Part shown: one piece after another, positions 8,719 to 16,137 of the stretch | Layout of the letters: each line of letters begins with the position of its first letter | Numbering within the stretch: the stretch's first letter is position 1 | Translations under genes and position numbers: made by a program | The notes under the pieces: generated by a model | The model's database searches: none | What the model saw: the letters and a program-made list of their open reading frames with translations, nothing else | What the model was told of the DNA's origin: nothing | Origin: Marivivens sp. | Lineage (GTDB): Bacteria; Pseudomonadota; Alphaproteobacteria; Rhodobacterales; Rhodobacteraceae | DNA: 34,475 nt | Direction: 5' to 3' | Assembly: GCA_017643845.1 (NCBI GenBank) | Contig: JAEPMR010000028.1 | Coordinates: 1-34,475, forward strand

Positions 8719-9594
8719 ATGGAAATCCAGACAGTCGGTGTCGTCGGCGCGGGCCAGATGGGCAACGGCATCGCCCATGTCTTTGCCTTGTCCGGCTTTG
8801 ACGTGATGCTCACCGATATCAGCGAGACCGCCCTTCAGGATGCGGTTTCACTGATCTCTCGAAATCTTGACCGTCAGGTCGGACGCAGCCTAATCACCGA
8901 GACAGACAAGTCCGCCGCTTTGGGCCGGATCCGCACGACCGCGACCTTGACGGATCTCGGACCAAGCGACCTTATCATCGAGGCCGCAACAGAGCGTGAA
9001 ACTGTCAAAACCGCTATCTTCGAAGATCTGCTGCCGCACATCAAACCTGAAACCATCCTGACGACCAATACCTCGTCAATCTCAATCACACGGCTGGCAA
9101 GCCGTACAGACCGCCCTGAAAAGTTCATGGGCTTCCACTTCATGAACCCGGTTCCGGTCATGCAGCTGGTAGAGCTGATCCGCGGGATCGCAACTGATGA
9201 AGCAACGGCAAAGGCCTGCCATGCCGTCGTTGAACGGCTCGGAAAAACAGCGTCGTCATCCGAGGATTTCCCCGCATTCATCGTTAACCGCATTCTGATG
9301 CCAATGATAAACGAAGCGGTTTATGCCCTCTACGAAGGCGTCGGTTCAGTCGCATCCATCGACACTTCAATGAAGCTTGGCGCCAATCACCCGATGGGTC
9401 CCTTGGAACTGGCAGACTTCATCGGGCTCGATACGTGCCTTGCTATTATGAACGTCTTGCATGACGGGCTCGCAGACACAAAATATCGGCCCTGCCCGCT
9501 TCTCACTAAATATGTCGAAGCAGGGTGGTTGGGTCGAAAGACGCAGCGAGGCTTCTACGACTATCGCGGCGAAACTCCCGTTCCCACCCGCTAG
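8719..9594 (+). CDS. 3-hydroxybutyryl-CoA dehydrogenase (3-hydroxyacyl-CoA dehydrogenase family)
   Basis: The enzyme interconverts 3-hydroxybutyryl-CoA and acetoacetyl-CoA with NAD(P). It is a stand-alone 291-residue enzyme. The Rossmann motif GAGQMG is at residues 10-15. The catalytic set expected for the family is complete: Ser119, His140 (in GFHFMNPVPVM), Glu152 and Asn190 (in FIVNRILMP). The C-terminal helical dimerisation domain ends with KYVEAGWLGRKTQRGFYDY. The ATG at 8719 was chosen because AAAGGG lies eight bases upstream and it leaves only a few residues before the Rossmann strand; an ATG two codons earlier is too close to that site. It may serve butyrate/PHB turnover or fatty-acid oxidation; paaH, hbd and fadB2-type names are not separable here. 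Confidence 0.93.
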   Translation: MEIQTVGVVGAGQMGNGIAHVFALSGFDVMLTDISETALQDAVSLISRNLDRQVGRSLITETDKSAALGRIRTTATLTDLGPSDLIIEAATERETVKTAIFEDLLPHIKPETILTTNTSSISITRLASRTDRPEKFMGFHFMNPVPVMQLVELIRGIATDEATAKACHAVVERLGKTASSSEDFPAFIVNRILMPMINEAVYALYEGVGSVASIDTSMKLGANHPMGPLELADFIGLDTCLAIMNVLHDGLADTKYRPCPLLTKYVEAGWLGRKTQRGFYDYRGETPVPTR

Positions 9595-9720
9595 ATATTG
9601 CAGCTTCCCGATCTTGCCCCATTGGCTGCTCGATGATTTTCGCACGAATTAATGAGGTCTATTTCTCATGGCCTCGATAGTGTTTTTCGACCAGAAATAC
9701 CGATGATTGCCAGCCCTCGC

Positions 9721-9990
9721 TCAATCCTCTTCGTCGAACTTGTTAGCAACCAAGGCCGCGATGGCATCCATCAATGCCTCCGCATCGTTCCCGGAAGTCT
9801 CGACTTCAATTTTACTGCCCTTTGACGCTGCGAGCATCAAAAGCCCCATGATGCTGTCGCCGCCCGTCGACAGGCCATCTTTGGAAACTGTCGCCGTCGC
9901 ATCAAATTGCTCGACAAGTTCAGACAACTTCGCAGATGCCCGCGCATGAAGCCCTTTAATATTCACGATTTCGAGTTCACGCGGGTTCAT
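9721..9990 (-). CDS. ptsH: Phosphocarrier protein HPr
   Basis: HPr relays phosphate from enzyme I to EIIA proteins. It is 89 residues long. The phosphorylatable His15 lies in the motif KGLHARASAK, and Ser46 in GGDSIMGLL is at the position that HprK phosphorylates. Its ATG overlaps the stop of the EIIA gene (ATGA), so it is translationally coupled. It is the last gene of the chvI-chvG-hprK-rapZ-EIIA-HPr run. No sugar-specific EIIB or EIIC is nearby, which fits a regulatory rather than a transport PTS. It could equally be named npr-like; the Ser46 context and the adjoining hprK support the HPr call. No convincing terminator follows it in the 126-bp gap. Confidence 0.95.
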   Translation of the reverse strand: MNPRELEIVNIKGLHARASAKLSELVEQFDATATVSKDGLSTGGDSIMGLLMLAASKGSKIEVETSGNDAEALMDAIAALVANKFDEED

Positions 9991-10394
9991 GTTTTCAAAC
10001 TCATATCTGAAGAGACCGAATGGCTGTTAATGTATTTTCGCCCTGCAACTAAAGCCGCGTCGACAGCATCCGGTACGGATTTACTCCGGCATTTTGCCAG
10101 CTTGATCAGCATGGGAAGGTTCATGCCATAAAGAATTCTGCGGTTTTCAGGGCTGCAGGCCCTCAACGATAAATTCGACGGTGATCCACCAAAAATGTCC
10201 GTAACGATCACAACGCCATCGCCTTGATCGACGGTATCGGCAGCGTCACAGATTTCATCTTGCTTGATGGCGCGGTCATCGTCCGGTGCAATTGCGATAG
10301 CCAGAATCCCGGGCTGAACACCGACAACGTGCTCTACCGCGGCCAGATATTCCCGCGCCAATCCACCATGTGCAACGATCACGATGCCGATCAC
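9987..10394 (-). CDS. PTS EIIA component, mannose/fructose (EIIA-Man) family
   Basis: This is a 135-residue stand-alone EIIA of the mannose class. The active histidine is His9 in IVIVAHGGLA, and the conserved VVIVTDIFGGSPSN stretch follows at about 61-74. With no EIIB/C/D partners in the window it most likely acts as a regulatory phosphate acceptor from HPr, as described for Rhizobiales and Rhodobacterales EIIA-Man proteins; targets there are regulatory proteins rather than sugars. It starts with GTG, overlapping the rapZ stop as GTGA, and its own stop overlaps the HPr ATG. The non-ATG start is supported because the first beta strand and His9 follow at the normal distance. Confidence 0.92.
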   Translation of the reverse strand: MIGIVIVAHGGLAREYLAAVEHVVGVQPGILAIAIAPDDDRAIKQDEICDAADTVDQGDGVVIVTDIFGGSPSNLSLRACSPENRRILYGMNLPMLIKLAKCRSKSVPDAVDAALVAGRKYINSHSVSSDMSLKT

Positions 10395-11332
10395 GTGCCT
10401 GGTCCCTTCCTATCCACCGGCTCCACTGCCAACCGCTCGAGTTCGCGGTGGCGTTTAGACACCTGCCAGCCTTTTTCTGCAAGGGCTTGAGAAACACTTT
10501 CCATCATCATGACCGAACGATGTCTCCCCCCTGTGCAACCGAACGCGACGGAGAGATGGGTTTTCCCCTCCTCCTGAAACGCTGGCAGCAACAATTCCAT
10601 GAGGCCCAGAACATGCCCATGAAATTCGGAAAACCTCGCGTCCTGCTCGACATATGCTGCTACGTCTCGATCCCGACCGTCTTTGGCACGGAGCGACTGC
10701 TCCCAATGCGGATTTCTCAGAAACCGACAATCAAAGACCATGTCGAGGCCGCTCGGGAGTCCACGCTTGTAGGAAAAAGAATGGAGGGTTACCCCCATGA
10801 TCGAACCGCCGTCTTTGCCAAACCAGCTCAGCAGTTCGTCGCGCAAATCATGGGGGGTTAGCGTCGTCGTATCTATTATGAAGTCCGCGCGGCTCCGCAT
10901 CGGAGGTAGCAGATGACTCTCCTGACGAATACCTACGACTGGCGCGTCCTCGGGGGCCAAGGGGTGTCTTCGGCGCGTCTCGGAAAACCGCGCAACGAGG
11001 CGTTCTTCCGAGCAGTCGAGGAACAGCAGCTGGGGGTCATAGCGGGTGTCGTCTTCCAGATGCTTCAGAACCGACAAGAAATCGTCCACGTTGAAGTCAC
11101 GGTTGCGCACGTCAATTCCCAGAACCAGCGGACGTGCTAACGGTTTCCCTGTCAGCAGTGCGTCTATCAGGCTCAAGGGGAAATTATCGAGTGCTTCGTA
11201 GCCCATGTCCTCCAAAGCATGCACAGTGGTAGAGCGCCCCGCACCCGAAGGTCCGGTAACAAACAATACCCGTTGTGTCTCTGTCAGGGGCACGGATCTT
11301 CCACAGTCGTCATATTTCTCTGTCCAGACCAT
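10391..11332 (-). CDS. rapZ: RNase adapter / RapZ-family P-loop nucleotide-binding protein
   Basis: This is a 313-residue protein of the YvcJ/RapZ family. In E. coli RapZ binds small RNAs and RNase E to control GlmS, and in other bacteria the protein is a nucleotide-binding regulator tied to PTS phosphorylation. The Walker A motif GPSGAGRS is at about residues 27-34, followed by EDMGYEALDN. The C-terminal domain has the signature FGCTGGRHRSVMMME, matching the conserved GCTGGxHRSV loop. The start at the ATG complementary to 11330-11332 overlaps hprK by 23 bp. A GTG complementary to 11291-11293 has a better-spaced GGAAGA site and would shorten the protein by 13 residues without touching the P-loop, so the start is uncertain. 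Whether it controls glmS here is unknown. Confidence 0.92.
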   Translation of the reverse strand: MVWTEKYDDCGRSVPLTETQRVLFVTGPSGAGRSTTVHALEDMGYEALDNFPLSLIDALLTGKPLARPLVLGIDVRNRDFNVDDFLSVLKHLEDDTRYDPQLLFLDCSEERLVARFSETRRRHPLAPEDAPVVGIRQESHLLPPMRSRADFIIDTTTLTPHDLRDELLSWFGKDGGSIMGVTLHSFSYKRGLPSGLDMVFDCRFLRNPHWEQSLRAKDGRDRDVAAYVEQDARFSEFHGHVLGLMELLLPAFQEEGKTHLSVAFGCTGGRHRSVMMMESVSQALAEKGWQVSKRHRELERLAVEPVDRKGPGT

Positions 11333-11729
11333 AACGAATGTAGTGCCGGATTGAAGGTGCGAAAGCACTTCCCGAAAACTTGAACAGTAACGTCACATCC
11401 ACACCCGCAATACTTGTGGTCCGCATAGGCGGCATGCGCTCTGTCTCTTCGCAGTCGAGGTCAATCACAAGATTAACAGGCGCTGCCGATACAAATGGCG
11501 CCTTCAAGACGCCCATCTTGCGAATTTCAATCCGCCCCCTGATCGTTTCCGGACAGCTTGCGATCAATTCATCGCCGACCTTTTTCACGATGGTTCTGTC
11601 ATCAGCCACCAACTCCGCCCCCAAGCCGATCAACACCACAGCCAGTGTGCTTTTCCCGGATCCTGCGGCTCCTCGGATCAGTACGCCTTTTCCATCAATT
11701 GAAATGGTTGTTGCGTGAATCGGCTGCAT
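11310..11729 (-). CDS. hprK: HPr kinase/phosphorylase, short alphaproteobacterial form
   Basis: HprK phosphorylates HPr on Ser46. At 139 residues it is less than half the Firmicutes length: only the C-terminal kinase domain is present and the N-terminal domain is absent. Visible motifs are Walker A GAAGSGKST (20-28), the LVADDRT catalytic segment (about 40-46) and a degenerate form of the HprK signature, IRGRIEIRKMG. Short forms like this are the normal type in alphaproteobacteria. It follows chvG by 15 bp, its ribosome site GGGAG lying at the chvG stop, and overlaps the rapZ start. The presence of Ser46 in the HPr of the same operon supports an active kinase. Phosphorylase activity cannot be judged from sequence. 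Confidence 0.93.
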   Translation of the reverse strand: MQPIHATTISIDGKGVLIRGAAGSGKSTLAVVLIGLGAELVADDRTIVKKVGDELIASCPETIRGRIEIRKMGVLKAPFVSAAPVNLVIDLDCEETERMPPMRTTSIAGVDVTLLFKFSGSAFAPSIRHYIRYGLDREI

Positions 11730-11744
11730 AGATCCAAGCTCCCA

Positions 11745-13481
11745 TCAAATAGGTAGCCCGACTACAAACCGCGCACCCAGCGGATCTGACCCCGGATCGG
11801 CATCCGTCGGGCGGATGTTCTCCGCCCAAATCACCCCGCCATGTGCCTCAACAATCTGCTTGGAAATCGCGAGACCCAGACCCGAATTGTTGCCGAATTG
11901 CTGTTCGGGCCGTTCCGAATAGAACCGCTTGAATATCTTGGTAAGCGCCTCTTCCGGGATGCCTGGTCCTGTATCTTCGACCACAACAAGTATCCGGTTA
12001 TCCCGCTTCCGCGCCCAAACGCGAATGGCATCACCGTCTTCACAGAACGAAATCGCATTTGTGATGAGGTTCACAAAAACCTGCGCCAGCCGCCCTTCCA
12101 ATCCAGTAAACAAGATCGGCTCGGAGGGCATGTCAGTGATGAATTCAATTCCTTTGTCTTGAGCCTCACGACCAAGGAATTCATTGATATTGCCGATCAT
12201 CTTGAGGAGGTTGAATTCCTCCTCTTCCTCTTTGACCAACTCGCTATCGAGCCGCGATGCGTTCGAAATATCGCTCACGAGCCGGTCCAACCGGCGCACA
12301 TCGTGCTCGATGATTTCCAGCATCTTCTCACGTTGGTCCTCCCGCTTGGCCACACGCATTGTACCAACGGCTGACCGTAGGGAAGCAAGAGGATTCTTGA
12401 TTTCATGAGCGACGTCCGCCGCAAACTGTTCGTTTCCGTCGATGCGTTCGTAAAGCGCCGCAACCATGCCGCGCAATGCAGCAGATAGTCGCCCGATCTC
12501 GTCCGGGCGTGCCGTCAGATCAGGAATTCGAATCCGGCTTGGCGACATCTTTCGCGCATTCTTGTCCCGCCCCAGCTCTGCCGCTGCGGCAAGGTCAGCC
12601 AAAGGATTCGCGATTGTGGATGCCAGAATGAGGCTCAGCCCGATGGAAACCAAGATACCCACGACAAACATTTGCAGGATGATTTCGCGTTCCCTGCGCA
12701 CCAGAGAGTCCACCTCACCTGCCGCAGAAACAACAGATATCGCACCAACCGGCTGCTCTCCTTGGCGGATCGGCGTAGTTACGAGGAACACCGCCCCGCC
12801 TGACGCGTCCAAATCGGTACGGGCTTGCGTCCCGATCGTCATCGCTTTCTCAAGAACCAGCCTTGCTTCTTCTTCCCGGCCTTGGCTGGAAACCGGTTCA
12901 GTTCCACGAGAGGTCAGCCCGACAAGCTTTTCCCAACCCGCATTCAGCAAATCAGTAATATAGGTGCCGCCATTATCAATCGACAGACCACCAACGGCAT
13001 CACTCGCTGGCGCCCTTCGATTTGCGACAAGCGCACCACCAACATCAAATACAAAGACTTCGACGCCATCCCTGAGATCAAGGCCATCAAGGGTCCGGCT
13101 CACATCAATCCCATCGCCGGATTGAAAACTAACGGGTCCGATCGACGGAAGCTGCTCCTCGAAGACATCGGCAATCAGTTCGGCCTCGTTCACCAGCCCC
13201 TTTGCCCGCTGAAATGCAAGGTTGTCCCGCGACGGCGTGAGCAGCAGCACCCCGGCCACGAGAATGATCATCCCCAACAAATTGAAGGTAATGATCTTTC
13301 GCGCCAGCGGAGAGCGATTGAGCGTTACCAGCCCACGCCTGTTCCGTTGCGATTGCAGTTCGCGGTCGTTGGTCCGGTCAGGGGCGACGAAATCTTCACC
13401 CAGGGCAACGTTCTGGGGCTTCCGCGCCGCGTTGCGGACGGACTTCAGATCCCGAACGTCGATCTTGGGTGCGATCGTCAT
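11745..13481 (-). CDS. chvG: Sensor histidine kinase ChvG/ExoS family
   Basis: This is an inner-membrane sensor kinase of 578 residues. It has a cytoplasmic N-tail (1-60), TM1 (about 62-82), a periplasmic sensor region of about 180 residues, TM2 (about 266-290), then HAMP, a HisKA domain with phosphorylatable His359 in FAADVAHEIKNPL, and an ATPase domain with the N-box NLITNAISF, DTGPGIP and GLGLAISK. The domain order, the stimulus-sensing extracellular region, and the partnership with a ChvI regulator and hprK identify the ChvG/ExoS family, which in rhizobia and Agrobacterium senses acid or envelope stress and controls exopolysaccharide, motility and carbon genes. The signal in a free-living marine relative is not known. 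It starts three bases after the chvI stop. Confidence 0.93.
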   Translation of the reverse strand: MTIAPKIDVRDLKSVRNAARKPQNVALGEDFVAPDRTNDRELQSQRNRRGLVTLNRSPLARKIITFNLLGMIILVAGVLLLTPSRDNLAFQRAKGLVNEAELIADVFEEQLPSIGPVSFQSGDGIDVSRTLDGLDLRDGVEVFVFDVGGALVANRRAPASDAVGGLSIDNGGTYITDLLNAGWEKLVGLTSRGTEPVSSQGREEEARLVLEKAMTIGTQARTDLDASGGAVFLVTTPIRQGEQPVGAISVVSAAGEVDSLVRREREIILQMFVVGILVSIGLSLILASTIANPLADLAAAAELGRDKNARKMSPSRIRIPDLTARPDEIGRLSAALRGMVAALYERIDGNEQFAADVAHEIKNPLASLRSAVGTMRVAKREDQREKMLEIIEHDVRRLDRLVSDISNASRLDSELVKEEEEEFNLLKMIGNINEFLGREAQDKGIEFITDMPSEPILFTGLEGRLAQVFVNLITNAISFCEDGDAIRVWARKRDNRILVVVEDTGPGIPEEALTKIFKRFYSERPEQQFGNNSGLGLAISKQIVEAHGGVIWAENIRPTDADPGSDPLGARFVVGLPI

Positions 13482-13484
13482 CCC

Positions 13485-14186
13485 CTATTCTTCGTTGTAC
13501 CGGTATCCGATACCATAGAGTGTCTCGATCGCCGAGAACTCATCATCCGCCTGCCGCATTTTCTTGCGCAAACGCTTGATATGGCTGTCGATCGTGCGGT
13601 CATCCACATAGACCTGATCATCATAGGCCACATCCATGAGCTGGTCACGGCTCTTAACAAAACCGGGCCGCTGTGCCAGCGCTTGAAGTAACAGGAATTC
13701 CGTTACCGTCAGCGAGACGTCTTTCCCTTTCCATTTCACCGCATGACGCAGTGGATCCATGGTCAGTTCGCCTCGGGTCATAACCTTTGCGTCCTCGGCG
13801 GGCTCGCCACCGTCACCGGCAATCGCCTCTTGCCGCCTCAGCAACGCACGAATACGCTCAACCAGTAGCCTCTGGCTGAACGGCTTCTTGACATAATCGT
13901 CAGCGCCCATCCGCAAGCCGAGCACTTCATCGATCTCATCGTCCTTGGATGTCAGAAAGATAACCGGCATGGACGTTTTCTGCCGCAGCCTCTGCAACAG
14001 ATCCATCCCATCCATGCGGGGCATTTTAATATCCAATACCGCCATATCGGGCAGCTTCTTATTGAATGCGTCGAGCGCCGCCTGACCATCATTATAGGTC
14101 TGGACCTCAAAGCCTTCGGCCTCCAAAGTCATGGATACTGAAGAGAGAATGTTACGGTCGTCATCGACCAAAGCGATCTTCTGCAT
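13485..14186 (-). CDS. chvI: Response regulator ChvI (OmpR/PhoB family)
   Basis: This is the partner of ChvG. It is 233 residues long: a receiver domain (1-120) with acidic pocket Asp8-Asp9-Asp10, phospho-acceptor Asp52 in [11 protein letters not shown], Thr/Lys switch residues (FLTSKDD and KKPFS), and a C-terminal winged helix (about 140-230) ending in [16 protein letters not shown] and YGIGYRY. I chose the ATG complementary to 14184-14186 because it begins the first receiver strand and has an AAGGGAT site about nine bases upstream; longer readings add only unstructured sequence from the promoter region. It is first gene of the operon and divergent from pckA across a 299-bp gap rich in repeats. 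Regulation of pckA by ChvI is a reasonable guess from position, not shown. Confidence 0.95.
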   Translation of the reverse strand: MQKIALVDDDRNILSSVSMTLEAEGFEVQTYNDGQAALDAFNKKLPDMAVLDIKMPRMDGMDLLQRLRQKTSMPVIFLTSKDDEIDEVLGLRMGADDYVKKPFSQRLLVERIRALLRRQEAIAGDGGEPAEDAKVMTRGELTMDPLRHAVKWKGKDVSLTVTEFLLLQALAQRPGFVKSRDQLMDVAYDDQVYVDDRTIDSHIKRLRKKMRQADDEFSAIETLYGIGYRYNEE

Positions 14187-14232
14187 GGGCTTAAATCCCT
14201 TATTGCTCGTTTGATGCCTGCCATTAATTTTT

Positions 14233-14272
14233 TTGTGATTCTCGCCTTTTTGGCGAAACGAATCAATCACAA
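14233..14272 (-). promoter_or_regulatory. Candidate chvI promoter inside nested inverted repeats
   Basis: On the minus strand TTGATT (complement of 14261-14266) is followed after 17 nt by GAGAAT (complement of 14238-14243), giving a leader of about 45 nt for chvI. The same 40 bp forms a nested palindrome: outer arms TTGTGATT (14233-14240) and AATCACAA (14265-14272), both perfect, and inner arms TCGCC (14242-14246) and GGCGA (14252-14256) around a T5 loop. The inner repeat lies in the -35/-10 spacer, where a bound protein would block or remodel the promoter. Autoregulation by ChvI is one possibility. Confidence 0.45.
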
Positions 14273-14304
14273 TCTCGCTCTAGCCCCACCATTGAGTCGC
14301 CGGA

Positions 14305-14321
14305 GAGGTAAAAAATACCTC
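14305..14321. repeat. Perfect inverted repeat GAGGTA-A5-TACCTC
   Basis: GAGGTA (14305-14310) and TACCTC (14316-14321) are perfect complements separated by five A residues. There is no following T-run on either strand long enough for a terminator, and it lies upstream of both divergent genes, so a protein-binding site is more likely than a terminator. Like the inner repeat at 14242-14256, it has a homopolymeric five-base centre. Confidence 0.5.
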
Positions 14322-14363
14322 AAGACTGTCCTTTTTGCCGCAGTCGCAAGCGACCCGCCAAAT

Positions 14364-14396
14364 TGGTTGCGCTAACACGGAAATGGTTGCGCTAAC
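14364..14396 (+). promoter_or_regulatory. Two direct repeats TGGTTGCGCTAAC upstream of pckA (candidate operators)
   Basis: The 13-mer TGGTTGCGCTAAC occurs at 14364-14376 and again at 14384-14396, start to start 20 bp, or about two helical turns. Each copy has a central CG flanked by GTT and TAAC and resembles the GTTAGCGCTAAC type of operator used by LacI-family repressors, so a gluconeogenesis regulator is plausible. The repeats lie just upstream of the candidate pckA -35 box. The repeat itself is directly visible; the regulator is inference. Confidence 0.55.
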
Positions 14397-14397
14397 T

Positions 14398-14427
14398 GTG
14401 ACAACCCGTGCTTTTCTCATGGAAAAT
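14398..14427 (+). promoter_or_regulatory. Candidate pckA promoter
   Basis: GTGACA (14398-14403, five of six to TTGACA) is followed after 18 nt by GAAAAT (14422-14427, four of six to TATAAT). The start would fall near 14434, leaving a leader of about 52 nt with the AGGAG ribosome site at 14474-14478. It lies directly after the two 13-bp direct repeats. Confidence 0.35.
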
Positions 14428-14485
14428 CATGGTGCTATGTGGACCTACAGAACCGAGTTGGCGGTTCACAATCAGGAGTAAGACG

Positions 14486-16084
14486 ATGGAAACCGGACGG
14501 GTCAACCCCACCATGAAGCTGGAACACCAAGGCATCACGGGTCTCGGCTACGTCTATTACAACCTGATCGAACCAGATCTTATGAGCGAGGCCGTAAAGA
14601 ACGGCGAGGGTGACATCGGCCAAGGCGGCACATTCCTTGTCTCCACTGGCAAGTTCACCGGACGCTCACCCAAAGACAAGCATGTCGTGCGCACCGCTAG
14701 CACTGAAAATACCATTTGGTGGGAAAATAACGCTGCGATGGAAGCGGATGCTTTCGACCGCCTCTATGACGACATGATCGCTCATATGGGCGGCGGCAAA
14801 TACTACGTTCAGGATCTTTTCGGTGGCGCCGACCCTGCACACCGTCTCGATGTGCGCGTTGTGACAGAGCTGGCATGGCACGGCCTGTTCATTCGTCACC
14901 TGCTGCGGCGGCCAGCGAGGGAAGAGCTGAATTCCTTTACGCCGGACTTCACAATCATCAACTGCCCGACTTTCAAAGCAGACCCCGAGAAGCACGGTTG
15001 CCGGAGCGATACGGTCATAGCCCTGAACTTTGACCGCAAGCTGATCTTGATCGGCGGAACCGAATATGCGGGCGAAAACAAAAAATCTGTTTTCACGCTG
15101 CTCAATTACCTGCTGCCGGAGAAAGGCATCATGCCTATGCACTGTTCGGCCAATCATGCCGTCGGCAATCCAGTCGATACGGCCGTGTTCTTTGGCTTGT
15201 CCGGCACAGGAAAAACCACACTCTCCGCAGACCCAGGGCGCGTTCTCATTGGTGATGATGAACACGGTTGGTCAGAGCGCGGCACCTTCAATTTCGAAGG
15301 GGGCTGCTACGCGAAAACCATTGGCCTCGATCCGGAAGCAGAGCCGGAAATCTATGCAACGACCAAGAAATTCGGGACCGTGATTGAAAACATGGTTTTC
15401 GACCCGGAAACCAAAGAGCTTGATTTCGATGACACGAGCCTCACAGCCAATATGCGTTGTGCCTACCCGCTCGACTACATCTCCAACGCGTCTGAATCTG
15501 CGCTTGGAGGACATCCCAAAAACATCATCATGCTCACATGTGACGCATTCGGTGTTCTTCCCCCGATTGCACGCCTAACGCCCGCGCAGGCAATGTATCA
15601 CTTCCTCTCCGGCTTCACCTCAAAGGTCGCCGGAACCGAGCGTGGCGTTACCGAACCCGAGCCGACGTTCTCCACCTGCTTTGGCGCTCCTTTCATGCCC
15701 CGACGCCCCGAAGAATACGGCAAGCTTCTGCAAGAAAAAATTGCGGCTCACGGTGCGACCTGCTGGCTGGTGAACACGGGCTGGACCGGCGGCGCGTATG
15801 GTACTGGGTCACGGATGCCAATCAAGGCGACACGCACACTCTTGTCCGCCGCCCTCGATGGCTCGCTAACCGAGGCGACGTTCCGCAAAGATCCGAATTT
15901 CGGCTTCGATGTGCCTGTGACGGTTGCCGGTGTCGATAGCAGCCTGCTTGATCCACGCAGCACGTGGGCCGACAAGGAGGCCTACGACAAACAGGCAGCC
16001 AAGCTGGTCGAAATGTTTGCCGAGAACTTCGAGCAATACGTCCCCTACATCGACGACGACGTAAAAGCGGCCGCGATCGGATAG
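14486..16084 (+). CDS. pckA: Phosphoenolpyruvate carboxykinase (ATP)
   Basis: The enzyme converts oxaloacetate and ATP to PEP, CO2 and ADP, the first step of gluconeogenesis from C4 acids or acetate. It is 532 residues long, the normal size for the ATP type. Key motifs are TGRSPKDK (58-65), the YAGENKKS lysine region (194-201), the P-loop GLSGTGKTT (237-245), metal-binding DDEHGW (257-262) and EGGCYAK (271-277). The ATG at 14486 has an AGGAG site seven bases upstream; longer in-frame readings enter the promoter region. The gene is divergent from chvI and ends at a strong terminator. The pairing of pckA with chvI-chvG-hprK is a conserved arrangement in alphaproteobacteria. Confidence 0.97.
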   Translation: METGRVNPTMKLEHQGITGLGYVYYNLIEPDLMSEAVKNGEGDIGQGGTFLVSTGKFTGRSPKDKHVVRTASTENTIWWENNAAMEADAFDRLYDDMIAHMGGGKYYVQDLFGGADPAHRLDVRVVTELAWHGLFIRHLLRRPAREELNSFTPDFTIINCPTFKADPEKHGCRSDTVIALNFDRKLILIGGTEYAGENKKSVFTLLNYLLPEKGIMPMHCSANHAVGNPVDTAVFFGLSGTGKTTLSADPGRVLIGDDEHGWSERGTFNFEGGCYAKTIGLDPEAEPEIYATTKKFGTVIENMVFDPETKELDFDDTSLTANMRCAYPLDYISNASESALGGHPKNIIMLTCDAFGVLPPIARLTPAQAMYHFLSGFTSKVAGTERGVTEPEPTFSTCFGAPFMPRRPEEYGKLLQEKIAAHGATCWLVNTGWTGGAYGTGSRMPIKATRTLLSAALDGSLTEATFRKDPNFGFDVPVTVAGVDSSLLDPRSTWADKEAYDKQAAKLVEMFAENFEQYVPYIDDDVKAAAIG

Positions 16085-16111
16085 GCTTACCCGCTCCAAA
16101 CCAAAGGATAG

Positions 16112-16137
16112 ACCCCGCCGCGCGCGGGGTTTTTCTT
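16112..16137 (+). terminator. Rho-independent terminator of pckA
   Basis: The stem ACCCCGC (16112-16118) pairs perfectly with GCGGGGT (16124-16130) around the loop CGCGC and is followed by TTTTT-C-TT. It lies 28 bp after the pckA stop and abuts the stop codon (16136-16138) of the convergent permease gene. Confidence 0.92.

Noticed and set aside
9595-9720. Terminator between the HPr gene and the hydroxybutyryl-CoA dehydrogenase gene
   Set aside because: Only a 4-bp GAGG/CCTC pairing was found with no T-run, so neither convergent transcript has a terminator I can support here.
12825-13691. Plus-strand open frame of about 288 codons opposite chvG and chvI
   Set aside because: Low-complexity, motif-free antisense frame to a complete sensor kinase and response regulator.
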